Position numbers and translations under genes: made by a program. Under the pieces are notes generated by a model, which saw only the letters and a list, made by a program, of their open reading frames with translations, ran no database searches and was not told the DNA's origin. This document shows positions 1 through 8,081 of a stretch of 64,000 nt of DNA, in pieces. The stretch spans positions 2,294,001 through 2,358,000 of the forward strand of contig NZ_CP054587.1 in assembly GCF_002025255.2 (NCBI RefSeq), given 5' to 3'. This stretch comes from Halolamina sp. CBA1230. GTDB taxonomy: Archaea; Halobacteriota; Halobacteria; Halobacteriales; Haloferacaceae. Position 1 is the stretch's first letter, and every line of letters starts with the position of its first letter.

Positions 1-2
1 CG

Positions 3-665
3 GTCGACGGTGACCCGGCACCCGCCGGCACCGTCGTCACCGCGGAGATCGACGGCGAACTCCGCGGTCGGCTTGTCACCGAAGAACGGGGCGCCTACGG
101 CGGTCCGGGCGTCGGCGACGAGAAACTCACGGTGAACGGCACCAGCGGCGACGATGGCGCGACCGTCACGTTCTACGTCGACGGCGAGCGGGCGACGTCG
201 ACGGACGAGTGGTCGTCCGGGGAGGTCACCGAACTCGACCTGAGCACGTCCGAGGGCGGGGATCCGACGCCAACGCCGTCCCCGGCGCCCACGCCATCCC
301 CGACACCAACGCCATCCCCGACGCCCACGCCGTCCCCGACGCCAACCCCGTCATCGACACCGACGTCAACACCGACACAGACCGCCACACTGCAACCGGG
401 TAACGGCGGCGGTGGCGGCGGTGGCGGAGACACTTCGTCGACACCGACCGCCACGCAGTCGTCGACGGGATCCGCGACACCAGCGCCGACGGCGACGCCG
501 GAAACGACAGGAACGACGGCCGGCACCGAAACGGCGGCCGCCACACGGACGCCAACGGCTACCGCGACATCGACGTCTGATCCGACGAGCACCACCGTAC
601 CCGGGTTCGGTGCAGTGACCGCGGTACTCGCCTTCGTGGCGCTCCTCGTTCGGGCGCGGCGCTGA
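3..665 (+). CDS. PGF-CTERM surface protein, C-terminal part (5' truncated)
   Basis: The frame is open from the window edge, so the N-terminus is missing; the GTG at 132 is an internal codon. The visible part starts with a beta-rich segment (phrases like DGELRG and GGPGVGDEKLTV, then TFYVDGE), continues into a Thr/Pro/Ser stretch with PTPTPSP repeats, a poly-Gly run and a Thr-rich linker, and ends in PGFGAVTAVLAFVALL followed by RARR. That end is the PGF-CTERM signal: motif, one membrane helix, basic tail. In haloarchaea such proteins are processed by archaeosortase A and lipid-anchored at the surface, and the Thr-rich linker is a typical O-glycosylation region. The ligand or role of the ectodomain cannot be read from this fragment. 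Confidence 0.85.
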   Translation, partial: VDGDPAPAGTVVTAEIDGELRGRLVTEERGAYGGPGVGDEKLTVNGTSGDDGATVTFYVDGERATSTDEWSSGEVTELDLSTSEGGDPTPTPSPAPTPSPTPTPSPTPTPSPTPTPSSTPTSTPTQTATLQPGNGGGGGGGGDTSSTPTATQSSTGSATPAPTATPETTGTTAGTETAAATRTPTATATSTSDPTSTTVPGFGAVTAVLAFVALLVRARR

Positions 666-776
666 GCCCCGCGTGGGCCTTCGTCAGGATCGACCCGCTT
701 TCGGCCCGACTCGGCGGACGACGGCGACGGGGCTATTGCACCGAAGGGAACGGAAGAAGCAGCACTGCAGAACGGT

Positions 777-1241
777 TTACTCGTACAGCCAGGCTTCGTT
801 CGGGCGCTCGTAGTCGTACAGCTCCTCCTCGTCGAAGAAGAGGTCGATCTCGCGCTCGTTCGAGCCCGGGTCCTCGTGGTCCGAGGCGTGGATCACGTTG
901 CGCCCGAGATCCAGGCCGAGGTCGCCGCGGATCGTGCCCGCGGGCGACTCGGCGGGGTCGGTCTCGCCGACCATCTTCCGGACCTGCCGGGTCGCGTCCT
1001 GGCCCTCCCAGACCATCGCGAAGACGGGACCGGAGGTGATGAACTCGACCAGGCCCTCGAAGAACGGCTTGTCCTCGTGCTCGCCGTAGTGCTCCTCCGC
1101 GAGGTCACGGTCGATCCGCGTGAACTTCCCGGCGACCAGCTTCAGGCCGCGGTCCTCGAACCGGGAGACGATCTCGCCGATCAGCCCGCGCTTGACGCCG
1201 TCGGGCTTGACCATCACGAACGTGCGCTCGCGGTCGCTCAT
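777..1241 (-). CDS. ndk: Nucleoside diphosphate kinase
   Basis: Transfers the gamma phosphate between NTPs and NDPs through a phospho-histidine, balancing cytosolic nucleotide pools. The 154-residue protein has the family length. It opens with [19 protein letters not shown] and carries the active-site motif NVIHASD with the catalytic His near residue 118. It is the last gene of the L7Ae-S28e-L24e-ndk run. Its ATG overlaps the stop of rpl24e by 4 nt (ATGA), so translation is probably coupled. The ribosomal-protein/ndk grouping is common in haloarchaea. Identification is firm. Confidence 0.97.
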   Translation of the reverse strand: MSDRERTFVMVKPDGVKRGLIGEIVSRFEDRGLKLVAGKFTRIDRDLAEEHYGEHEDKPFFEGLVEFITSGPVFAMVWEGQDATRQVRKMVGETDPAESPAGTIRGDLGLDLGRNVIHASDHEDPGSNEREIDLFFDEEELYDYERPNEAWLYE

Positions 1242-1654
1242 TCCTCGTCCTCCTCGTCGTCGTCAGCCGCGGACTCCTCGTCCTCGGCCTCCTCCGCTTC
1301 GACTTCTTCAGTCTCGGATTCGGCGTCCTCGTCCGCTTCGTCGGCTTCGTCAGCCTCCTCGGCTTCCTCCTCGACCGCCTCGGTCTCGGACTCTGCCGCT
1401 TCGGCTTCCGCTTCTGCTTCTTCAGCCGCTTCAGCTTCTTCCGCTTCGTCTTCGGCGGCCGCCTCGGCTTCGACGCCGTGGTCGCCGCCTTCCTCGGTCC
1501 ACTCGAGATCTCGGGGCTCGCGCCCGAGGTCGGCGTTCTTCTCGCATTTCGCCGAGCAGTAGTGGACGACGCTACCGTCGGTGTGGACGAACATCGTGCC
1601 CGTGCCGGGCTCGACGTCGTCGCCACAGTAGTCACAGTTTCGGTTCTGGGGCAT
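1238..1654 (-). CDS. rpl24e: 50S ribosomal protein L24e with long acidic tail
   Basis: The first 55 or so residues are a standard archaeal L24e zinc-binding domain, with Cys7, Cys10, Cys33 and Cys37 and the segment [19 protein letters not shown]. Archaeal L24e is usually about 60 residues; this one is 138. From about residue 58 it continues as an almost pure Glu/Ala/Asp tail, presumably disordered. The tail is in frame with no frameshift and ends in the ATGA overlap with ndk. The start overlaps the S28e stop by one base (TGATG). The ribosomal role is well supported. Whether the tail is kept on the mature ribosome is unknown. Confidence 0.93.
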   Translation of the reverse strand: MPQNRNCDYCGDDVEPGTGTMFVHTDGSVVHYCSAKCEKNADLGREPRDLEWTEEGGDHGVEAEAAAEDEAEEAEAAEEAEAEAEAAESETEAVEEEAEEADEADEADEDAESETEEVEAEEAEDEESAADDDEEDEE

Positions 1655-1890
1655 CAGGCACCTCCGATGGAGTCGGCGTCACGCTGGGTCTCCCGCAGCT
1701 GGAGGATGTCGCCCTCCCGCACGGGACCCAGCACGTTCCGCGTGATGATTCGGCCCTGGTTCGAGCCGTCCTGGATCCGGCACTTGACCTGCATGGCTTC
1801 GCCGTGCATGCCGGTCTTGCCGACGATCTCGATCACCTCGGCCGGCGTCGATTCCGTGCCGTTCTCCTCTTCTGCGCTCACGCGAACCAC
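1654..1890 (-). CDS. rps28e: 30S ribosomal protein S28e
   Basis: A small-subunit protein of the S1-like OB fold near the mRNA exit. The 78 residues include [19 protein letters not shown] and end with [15 protein letters not shown], both typical of S28e. The start is taken as GTG at 1890 because the product then begins [10 protein letters not shown], the haloarchaeal N-terminus; there is no upstream ATG before the L7Ae stop. The stop shares one base with the rpl24e start. It is the second gene of the operon. Confidence 0.95.
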   Translation of the reverse strand: MVRVSAEEENGTESTPAEVIEIVGKTGMHGEAMQVKCRIQDGSNQGRIITRNVLGPVREGDILQLRETQRDADSIGGA

Positions 1891-1964
1891 CCCTGGTGAG
1901 CGTGAGTAAACGAGTCACAGCCCGCGAGCGCACGCGAGCCGGAATGTCTCGTGGAACTCATAAG

Positions 1965-2327
1965 TTATCGAAGTTCCTCGACCTTCTCGGAGATGTCCTC
2001 GACGTCGTCCTCCGCGTCGCCGGCGTCGACGATCCCGGCGGCGGCGCTGCCGACCTCCAGGCCGGCGGCGTGACCCAGGTCGTCCTGAGTCTCGACGAAG
2101 ACGACCGCGATGCCCTTCTCCTCGGCGAGTTCGGGCAGATGCATGACGATCTCCTCGGGCTGGACGTCCTCGGCCACGAACACGAGCTCCGCGTTCCCGC
2201 GCTCGACGGCCTTGGTCGTCTCGTTGGTTCCTTTCTTCACGGTGCCGGTGTCCCGGGCGACCTCGAGCGCGTCGAGCGCGCGGTCGGCGAGGTCGGCGGG
2301 GGTCTCGTAGTCGACGTAAACTGGCAT
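1965..2327 (-). CDS. rpl7ae: 50S ribosomal protein L7Ae
   Basis: L7Ae binds kink-turns in 23S rRNA, in box C/D and H/ACA guide RNAs and in archaeal RNase P. The 120-residue protein starts [10 protein letters not shown] and contains the RNA-binding signature [20 protein letters not shown] followed by a [11 protein letters not shown] segment, which is diagnostic. The reading frame stays open upstream to 2459, but the ATG at 2327 matches the family start. It is the first gene of the ribosomal operon, divergent from tmcA. The leader upstream can form a hairpin (see 2364-2394). Confidence 0.96.
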   Translation of the reverse strand: MPVYVDYETPADLADRALDALEVARDTGTVKKGTNETTKAVERGNAELVFVAEDVQPEEIVMHLPELAEEKGIAVVFVETQDDLGHAAGLEVGSAAAGIVDAGDAEDDVEDISEKVEELR

Positions 2328-2363
2328 TGTTGTAGTACCTCGTCCTGCCTGCGGGCTCGACTG

Positions 2364-2394
2364 CCCCACCGGAACCGCGTCCCTGACGGTGGGG
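2364..2394 (-). promoter_or_regulatory. Hairpin in the L7Ae mRNA leader
   Basis: The segments CCCCACCG and CGGTGGGG can pair (8 bp, 15-nt loop) about 40-65 nt before the rpl7ae ATG. Archaeal L7Ae is known in some species to repress its own mRNA by binding a kink-turn in the leader. I could not place a clear kink-turn consensus here, so an autoregulatory role is inference. Confidence 0.35.
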
Positions 2395-2440
2395 AGTATC
2401 ATCAACCCCTGACAGGCTTCGATCCTCGATTCGACAGGGC

Positions 2441-2450
2441 CACGTAAAAG
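2441..2450 (-). promoter_or_regulatory. Possible box A for the L7Ae operon
   Basis: CTTTTACGTG on the minus strand is the most T/A-rich hexamer-like element in the tmcA-rpl7ae divergent gap. It would give a leader of roughly 90 nt before rpl7ae, containing the hairpin at 2364-2394. Weak by sequence alone. Confidence 0.3.
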
Positions 2451-2471
2451 CGTGTTCAAACTCCCGGGACC

Positions 2472-4910
2472 GTGTCAGCGGCCGACACGGGCCGAAACGC
2501 GCAAACCGACGGCGGGCGAACTCGGCCCGTGACCCTCGCCTCGCTCGCTATCGACCTCCGCGCGGAGGCCGACCGCGCGAACGAGCGCCGCCTGCTCGTG
2601 CTCACCGGCGACGCCGACGCGACCCGACGAGCGGCCGTCGACGCCATCGAGGAAGCCGACCTGTCGATCCCGGACTGTACCGCCATCTCGGCCGCCGACG
2701 ACTGGCCGTTCGAACGCGTCGGCCCCCGCCACTCGCGCGAACTCCTCGGCCGCACCCAGCAGGCGATCGTGCTCGACGGCCACGACGAGTGCTCGCCCAA
2801 CGCGATCGGCCGCACCGTCGGGGCGGTCGACGGCGGCGGCCTCTACGTGCTGCTCGCGCCGGATCTCGATTCGTGGAGCGACCGTCGCGACGCGTTCGAC
2901 GAGACGCTCGCCGTCCCCCCCTTCGGCGTCGACGACGTGAGCGGGCAGTTCCGCGGGCGACTCGTCGAGACGCTCCGAGCACACCCTGGCGTGGCGATCT
3001 GCGAGATCGGCAACGACTACGCTGGCCCGGAGAGCGAGACGGTCGAGATCCGGGACGACGGACGAACGGACCCGTACCCTGCCCGACCACGGGAGACGCC
3101 CGAACCGCCCGAAGACGCTGTGTTCGGCGACGACATCTACCGCGCGTGCAAAACCACGGATCAGGCGGAGGCGGTTCACGAACTCGAAGCGATCCGTAAC
3201 CGCGAATCCGACCCTGCAGTCGTCGTGGACGAGGACGACGACCCGCCAGCCGTCGTCGTCGAGGCCGACCGCGGCCGGGGGAAGTCGAGCGCCGCCGGGC
3301 TCGCGGCGGGCGCGCTCGCCCGCGAGGGCCGGGACGTGCTCGTGACCGCGCCGGAGCGCCGCGGTGCCGACGAGATATTCGCCCGCGCTCGGGAACGCTT
3401 GGCGGCCGCCGGCACGCGGTCAGCCGGCGGCGGCGAGGGCGCCACCGACGCGCTGCTCGCCGATTCTGCGAACGCCGTCGACGCCGAGTCGGGCGGCTGC
3501 GTCCGGTTCGCCCGCCCGCCCGAGGCCGCCGACCTCCCCGGCGACCCGGACGCGGTGTTCGTCGACGAAGCCGCGGCGCTCCCCGTCTCGCTGCTCGAAC
3601 GCTTCCTCGACGGCCCGCCGGTCGCGTTCTGCACCACCGTCCACGGCTACGAGGGGGCGGGGCGGAGCTTCGACGTGCGCTTCCGCGGGAGCCTCGCGGA
3701 GTCGGAGCGCGAGGTCGTCGACGTCCGCCTCGACGAGCCGATCCGCTACGCCGCCGGCGACCCCGTGGAGTCGTGGGCGTTCCGCGCGCTGCTGCTCGAC
3801 GCCCGGCCGCCGGTCGAGCAGTTGGTCGCCGACGCGACGCCCGAGACGGTCAGCTACGAGGAGCTCACTCCCGAGGACCTGCTCGCGGACGAACACCTGC
3901 TCCGGGAGGCGTTCGGCCTGCTCGTGCTCGCCCACTACCGCACCGAACCGGACGACCTCGCGCGCCTGCTCGATGCGCCGAACCTCACCTGCCGCGCGCT
4001 GCTCCACGAGGGCCGGGTCGTGAGCATCGCCCTCCTCGCCCGCGAGGGCGGCCTGAACGAGGGGACCCGAGAGCGCGTCTACCGCGGCGACCGGGTCCGC
4101 GGGAACATGCTCCCGGACGTGTTCACCAGCCAGCTCCGCGATTTCGACGGCGGCGTCCCCGTCGGCTACCGTGTGATGCGCATCGCGACCCACCACGCAG
4201 TTCGCTCGGGGGGACTCGGGTCGATGCTGCTCTCGGAGATCGAGTCGGAGTTCGCCGGCGATGGCGGCCACGAGGCCGATCTGCAGGGCGAGCGCGTTGA
4301 CTACCTCGGCGTCGGCTACGGCGCTACCCCCGAACTGCTCGACTTCTGGCGCGAGAACGGGTACGGAACGGTCCACCTCTCGACGACCAGAAACGACACG
4401 AGCGGCGAGCACTCCGCGCTGATGGTCCGACCGCTCACCCAGGAGGGCGCCGACCTCGCTGCCCGCCACGCTACGTGGTTCCGCGAGCGCACCCCGGGCG
4501 TGCTCACGGGCCCGCTCTCGGACGTCGACCCGGACGTCGTCCGGCGGGCGCTGCGGGCAGTGGACGACAGCGCGGTGCCCGAGGAACTGGGGCTCTCCGA
4601 GCGCGACTGGCGGGTCGTCGTCGACGCCGCCAACGGGATGGGGAGCTACCACGCCGCGCCCGCGGCCTTTTCCGAACTCGCGCTGCGGGAGCTGATTCTC
4701 GGGAACGCGGGGCTGGCGCCGTCGGCGGAGCGCCTGCTGGTCGAGAAAGTGCTCCAGAACCGCGAGTGGGACGCCGTCGCCGCCGACCTCGACCGGGTCT
4801 CGACCCGGATGACGATGCGTGCCTTCGGCGATGCCTGCGAGCCGCTGGTCGAGGTGTACGGCACCGAGGCGGCGAAAGAACACCGCGAGTACTGGGAGCG
4901 GGACGATTAG
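2472..4910 (+). CDS. tmcA: tRNA(Met) cytidine acetyltransferase TmcA
   Basis: Makes N4-acetylcytidine in RNA using acetyl-CoA and ATP. The domain order is that of TmcA/Kre33/NAT10: an N-terminal DUF1726-like domain, a RecA-type helicase domain with Walker A RGRGKSS near residue 270 and Walker B-like [10 protein letters not shown] near 360, a GNAT domain ([11 protein letters not shown] near 577), and a C-terminal tRNA-binding helical part. At 812 residues it is of usual size. Start choice is open: GTG 2472 gives a polar N-terminal extension, and an in-frame GTG at 2529 begins [11 protein letters not shown], closer to typical family starts. In archaea this modification is widespread in tRNA and rRNA. 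Divergent from the L7Ae operon. Confidence 0.93.
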   Translation: MSAADTGRNAQTDGGRTRPVTLASLAIDLRAEADRANERRLLVLTGDADATRRAAVDAIEEADLSIPDCTAISAADDWPFERVGPRHSRELLGRTQQAIVLDGHDECSPNAIGRTVGAVDGGGLYVLLAPDLDSWSDRRDAFDETLAVPPFGVDDVSGQFRGRLVETLRAHPGVAICEIGNDYAGPESETVEIRDDGRTDPYPARPRETPEPPEDAVFGDDIYRACKTTDQAEAVHELEAIRNRESDPAVVVDEDDDPPAVVVEADRGRGKSSAAGLAAGALAREGRDVLVTAPERRGADEIFARARERLAAAGTRSAGGGEGATDALLADSANAVDAESGGCVRFARPPEAADLPGDPDAVFVDEAAALPVSLLERFLDGPPVAFCTTVHGYEGAGRSFDVRFRGSLAESEREVVDVRLDEPIRYAAGDPVESWAFRALLLDARPPVEQLVADATPETVSYEELTPEDLLADEHLLREAFGLLVLAHYRTEPDDLARLLDAPNLTCRALLHEGRVVSIALLAREGGLNEGTRERVYRGDRVRGNMLPDVFTSQLRDFDGGVPVGYRVMRIATHHAVRSGGLGSMLLSEIESEFAGDGGHEADLQGERVDYLGVGYGATPELLDFWRENGYGTVHLSTTRNDTSGEHSALMVRPLTQEGADLAARHATWFRERTPGVLTGPLSDVDPDVVRRALRAVDDSAVPEELGLSERDWRVVVDAANGMGSYHAAPAAFSELALRELILGNAGLAPSAERLLVEKVLQNREWDAVAADLDRVSTRMTMRAFGDACEPLVEVYGTEAAKEHREYWERDD

Positions 4911-4951
4911 CCGCCGGTACACAGAAGACCACGCGAGCCCACGGGCCGACC

Positions 4952-5113
4952 GTGCCGACCTGTTCAGAGGCGGACTGTGACCGCGAGGCCGCCGTCGTCG
5001 TCTACGTCCCGTGGGCGGAGGACCGACCGGTCTGTGCACCCCACGGGCGCGTGCTGGTCCGACAGGACGGCGTCGTGGCGGAACCGATCACCGACGCCCC
5101 CGAGTGGGCGTGA
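4952..5113 (+). CDS. Small zinc-binding protein (53 aa)
   Basis: A short frame starting GTG at 4952 and ending TGA at 5113, 41 nt after tmcA. The product begins VPTCSEADCDREAAV and includes VCAPHGRVLV, so it has a C-x4-C pair and a later C-x2-H, the pattern of a compact zinc finger, with a clear acidic bias like real local genes. The frame continues in register upstream inside tmcA, but only this segment has haloarchaeal protein composition. Its stop abuts the stop of the convergent GNAT gene with no gap. Function unknown; possibly nucleic-acid or protein binding. Confidence 0.65.
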   Translation: MPTCSEADCDREAAVVVYVPWAEDRPVCAPHGRVLVRQDGVVAEPITDAPEWA

Positions 5114-5878
5114 TCAGTCCCCGTCGACCGCCTGCGGGTCGACGGCCATCATCACCTCGTCGACGTACTCGTCGTCGATGTGGTAGTGGTCCGCTCGAAC
5201 CGCCTCGATCTCCCACCCGTGGTCCTCGAGGAAGCTGATGGCCCGCTCGTTGGTCGCCGGGACGGAGTTGTAGAGCTTCTCGTAGCCGTGTTCGCGGGCC
5301 CAACGGACCCCACGGTCGAGCAGCAGTCGACCGATACCCTTCCCCCGGTACTCGGGGACGAGCCCGACCGTGAGCTGGGCGGTGTGGGCCAGCTTCTCCG
5401 CTTCGGGCAGGTCGAGGTGGACCCAGCCGACGGCCTCGTCGTCCCCGTCGTCGTGGCCCACCTCCGCGAGGAAGAACAGCCGTGACATCACGTCGTTGTG
5501 CCGGATGACCGCCTCGTCGTAGTCCAGCGCGGCGGCGACGGTTTCGGCCTCGATGTAGCTCCCCTCGCTGGCTACCGTGTCGACGACCGCCGCGAGCGCG
5601 TCGCGGTCCTCCTCCTCGGCCGTGCGGACGGTCACGGTCTCGCCATCGACCGTGCGCTCCTCGCGCTCGTCGACCGTGTGGGCGATCTGGAGCTCGTCGC
5701 CCACCTTCCGGATGTACCCCTCCCGTCGGAGCACCGTCAGGTGGTGGCCGAACGCGCTCGGGTCGAGGTTGAGCCCCCGCCGGACTTCGGCCTCGGTCAC
5801 CCGGCCGTGGCGCTCCACGTAGTTGTACAGGTCCTCTCGGTCGCCGTCGTCGAACGTCAGCCGGTCGGTGAGTTCCAT
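5114..5878 (-). CDS. Winged-helix / GNAT N-acetyltransferase fusion
   Basis: 254 residues with two parts. Residues 1-85 form a winged HTH: EAEVRRGLNLDPSAFGHHL is the helix-turn-helix and LRREGYIRKVGDELQI the wing. Residues 85-235 are a GNAT fold with the acetyl-CoA loop VPEYRGKGIGRLLLDRG and the C-terminal NERAISFLEDHGWE motif. An HTH fused to a GNAT suggests a regulator that senses or acetylates a metabolite or protein, but the substrate is not readable. Monocistronic and convergent with the small zinc protein. Confidence 0.85.
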   Translation of the reverse strand: MELTDRLTFDDGDREDLYNYVERHGRVTEAEVRRGLNLDPSAFGHHLTVLRREGYIRKVGDELQIAHTVDEREERTVDGETVTVRTAEEEDRDALAAVVDTVASEGSYIEAETVAAALDYDEAVIRHNDVMSRLFFLAEVGHDDGDDEAVGWVHLDLPEAEKLAHTAQLTVGLVPEYRGKGIGRLLLDRGVRWAREHGYEKLYNSVPATNERAISFLEDHGWEIEAVRADHYHIDDEYVDEVMMAVDPQAVDGD

Positions 5879-5921
5879 GCTCCTTGGTAACGGGTGTCAG
5901 CACATAAGGGTTGCCGGGGGG

Positions 5922-6377
5922 CTACCCCTCCGGAACGCCGGTCAGTAGCTCCGCGACGGCGACGACGTCGTGAGTCTCCAGCAGCAGTTCCGCGGCCGCC
6001 CGCACCGTCGCGTCCGAGTCGTGCGCGACGCCGTGGCACCGGGCGAAACACTCCAGCCAGTCCCGCGTCGCCTGCCGGAGCAGCCGGTGTTCGCGCGCCG
6101 AGAACCGCGGCGGGTCGTCGCTCGTCCGCGCCTCGACGTAGCAGGCGACGACGGGGCCGAGGCCGTCGCGAGCGACTTCGAGGGCACGCTGTTCGTCGGG
6201 GTCGGTAGCGGCCAGTTCGGCGTCGTCCGGCCACTCCCGGCGGGCCGCCCGCGCCTCCCGCGCCAGCCGCTCGATGCGGTCGGCGTACCGGGACGGCGGT
6301 GGGCCGTCGCCCTCGTCCGGATCGCTGCCGTCAGGTGGGGCGTCCGCGACCCGGGACTCCCCGTCGAGGTCGGCCAC
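5922..6377 (-). CDS. Uncharacterised helical protein at the end of the fix operon
   Basis: 151 residues, mostly helical by composition, with a Pro/Asp-rich N-terminus and a core RYADRIERLAREARAARREW, then WLECFARCHGVAHDSD with two cysteines. No signal peptide, membrane segment or known motif is visible. It starts 3 nt after the fixCX stop on the same strand, so it is very probably cotranscribed with fixABCX and may support assembly or function of that complex. That link rests on position only. Confidence 0.75.
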   Translation of the reverse strand: MADLDGESRVADAPPDGSDPDEGDGPPPSRYADRIERLAREARAARREWPDDAELAATDPDEQRALEVARDGLGPVVACYVEARTSDDPPRFSAREHRLLRQATRDWLECFARCHGVAHDSDATVRAAAELLLETHDVVAVAELLTGVPEG

Positions 6378-6380
6378 CAG

Positions 6381-8081
6381 CTACCCCTCCTCGAACTCGA
6401 CGCCCTTGCCGCCGCGGGGGTGTTCCCACTCGGTGTCCGCGACGATCGCGCAGGTGCCACACTCGATGCAGGGCTGGGTGTCGAGGCTCACCACCTCGCT
6501 CGCCTCGCCGTCGGTCTCGACCGCCTCCCGGCGGTAGCAGCCGCCGCCGAACCCCTCCGCGCTGACCGGACAGGCCGTGACGGCGGTGCCGCTGGCCGCC
6601 GCCGAGTCGTCCAGCAGTTCGATGTGTGGGTTGCCGACGTCGGTGTCGTAGGTCAGGTCGCCGATGCGGTCGGCCAGGCTCGGCGGCTCCACGTCGTTCG
6701 TCTCCTCGACCGGCGCGCCGAGCTCCTCCGCGATGACCGTCGGCAGCGTGACGTAGGGCGTCTGCGTGTCGGGCACCATCATCGACAGCGCCGGCGAGGA
6801 GTAGAGGCGTTCCAGTCGGTCACCCAGCAGGCGGACGCCGAACCGCCCCACTGCCGAGTCGATCACCGCGTCGGCCAGGTTCGCCATCGGTTCGGGTTCG
6901 CCCAGCGCGCTGGCGACCTCGTAGCGCCGGGGTCTGAGCTTCTTCATCACTCCTTCCTGCTGGAGTTTCTGCTCGTAGAGCTCGCCGGCTCGGTCCGTGT
7001 CGCCGCGGGTTTTCGCCTGCGCGTACGCCTCCGCCGCGAGCCCGCCGGCTGTGACGGCGTGGTTCATCCCCTTGATGATGGGGCCCTGGGCCTGCATCTG
7101 GCCCGCCGCGTCGCCGACGAGGAGGAGCCGCCCCTGGTGGGGCGACTGCAGGGCCACCTTCTTCGAGTCCGGGACGAGCTTCGCCGAGTACTCCCGCTCC
7201 TCGTACTCGTCGTCCTCGAGCCACTGGCCCAGGAACGGGTGGGTCAGCAGCGCGTCGAGCAGTTCGTGGGGCTCGGCCTGCTCGGCCGCGAGCGAGTCGA
7301 GGTGGAACACCGACCCGATCGAGAGCGAGCCCTCGTTGGTGTAGACGAACCCGCCGCCGCGAACTCCCTCGAACAGGTCGCCGGAGAACAGGTGGGCCGC
7401 GCCCTCGCCGTCTTCCACGTCGAACCGCTCCGCGATGGCGCCGTCGGGCACGTCGACGACGGCCTTGACGCCCTGGAACCACTCGTCGGGCTCCTCCCAG
7501 TCCATCAGCCCGGCGTCGCGGGCGAGCGCCGAGTTGACGCCGTCGGCCGCCACCACTAGGTCCGCCCGGATGGGGTCGAGCTCCTCGCAGGTGACGCCGA
7601 CGATCTCACCCTCTTCCCGGAGCAGGCCGTTCACGCGCACTTCGGTGAGCAGTCCGCCGCCCGTCTCGCGGGTGCGCTCGTGTACCCGTTCGGCCAGCCA
7701 CGAGTCCATCTTCCGGCGCAGGACGGCGTCGGCCCACTCCGTGTCGTGCTCGTGGAGGTCGGTGATGTCGAAGCTCTTGACCTGCGAGCCGGCGACGTTG
7801 TGGAGGTGGTACTCGGTCACCGGGCGCTCGGCGGCCGCCTCGCGGAACCCCGGGAACAGGCCGTCGATCGTGTAGGGTGCGGACTCCTCGGCGTAGATGA
7901 GCCCCCCGGAGACGTTCTTCGCGCCGGCGTCGACGCCGCGCTCGAGCACCAGCGTCTCGACGCCGTTGTCCGCGAGCGCCGCCGCCGCGGCCGCACCCCC
8001 CGGGCCGCAGCCGACGACCACCGCCTCGTACTGTTCGTACTCGCCGTCCGCCTCGGTCGCCTCGTCGATAGGTTCACTCAT
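6381..8081 (-). CDS. fixC: ETF-quinone oxidoreductase FixC fused to ferredoxin-like FixX
   Basis: Residues 20-430 are a FAD-dependent oxidoreductase of the FixC/ETF-QO type: dinucleotide fold GCGPGGAAAAAAL at 24-36, FAD motif LLLVGDAAGQMQAQGPIIKG and membrane-quinone-facing region following. The last 80 or so residues carry TACPVSAEGF and CIECGTC, the 4Fe-4S arrangement of FixX, which is usually a separate small protein. The polypeptide (566 aa) therefore joins FixC and FixX. Together with FixA and FixB it should pass electrons from FixAB flavins to quinone and ferredoxin. FixABCX complexes of this kind are electron-bifurcating in studied bacteria and archaea. Overlaps fixB by 4 nt. Confidence 0.9.
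   Translation of the reverse strand: MSEPIDEATEADGEYEQYEAVVVGCGPGGAAAAAALADNGVETLVLERGVDAGAKNVSGGLIYAEESAPYTIDGLFPGFREAAAERPVTEYHLHNVAGSQVKSFDITDLHEHDTEWADAVLRRKMDSWLAERVHERTRETGGGLLTEVRVNGLLREEGEIVGVTCEELDPIRADLVVAADGVNSALARDAGLMDWEEPDEWFQGVKAVVDVPDGAIAERFDVEDGEGAAHLFSGDLFEGVRGGGFVYTNEGSLSIGSVFHLDSLAAEQAEPHELLDALLTHPFLGQWLEDDEYEEREYSAKLVPDSKKVALQSPHQGRLLLVGDAAGQMQAQGPIIKGMNHAVTAGGLAAEAYAQAKTRGDTDRAGELYEQKLQQEGVMKKLRPRRYEVASALGEPEPMANLADAVIDSAVGRFGVRLLGDRLERLYSSPALSMMVPDTQTPYVTLPTVIAEELGAPVEETNDVEPPSLADRIGDLTYDTDVGNPHIELLDDSAAASGTAVTACPVSAEGFGGGCYRREAVETDGEASEVVSLDTQPCIECGTCAIVADTEWEHPRGGKGVEFEEG

Noticed and set aside
173-618. Several long overlapping frames in the PTPTPSP region
   Set aside because: They are products of the repetitive Pro/Thr codons; only the frame ending in the PGF-CTERM signal has protein-like structure.
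876-1899. Long plus-strand frames opposite ndk, rpl24e and rps28e
   Set aside because: High GC leaves antisense frames open; the minus-strand proteins are unmistakable ribosomal proteins and ndk.
3420-5039. 539-residue minus-strand frame opposite tmcA
   Set aside because: Arg-rich and without motifs, entirely antisense to a well-identified gene.
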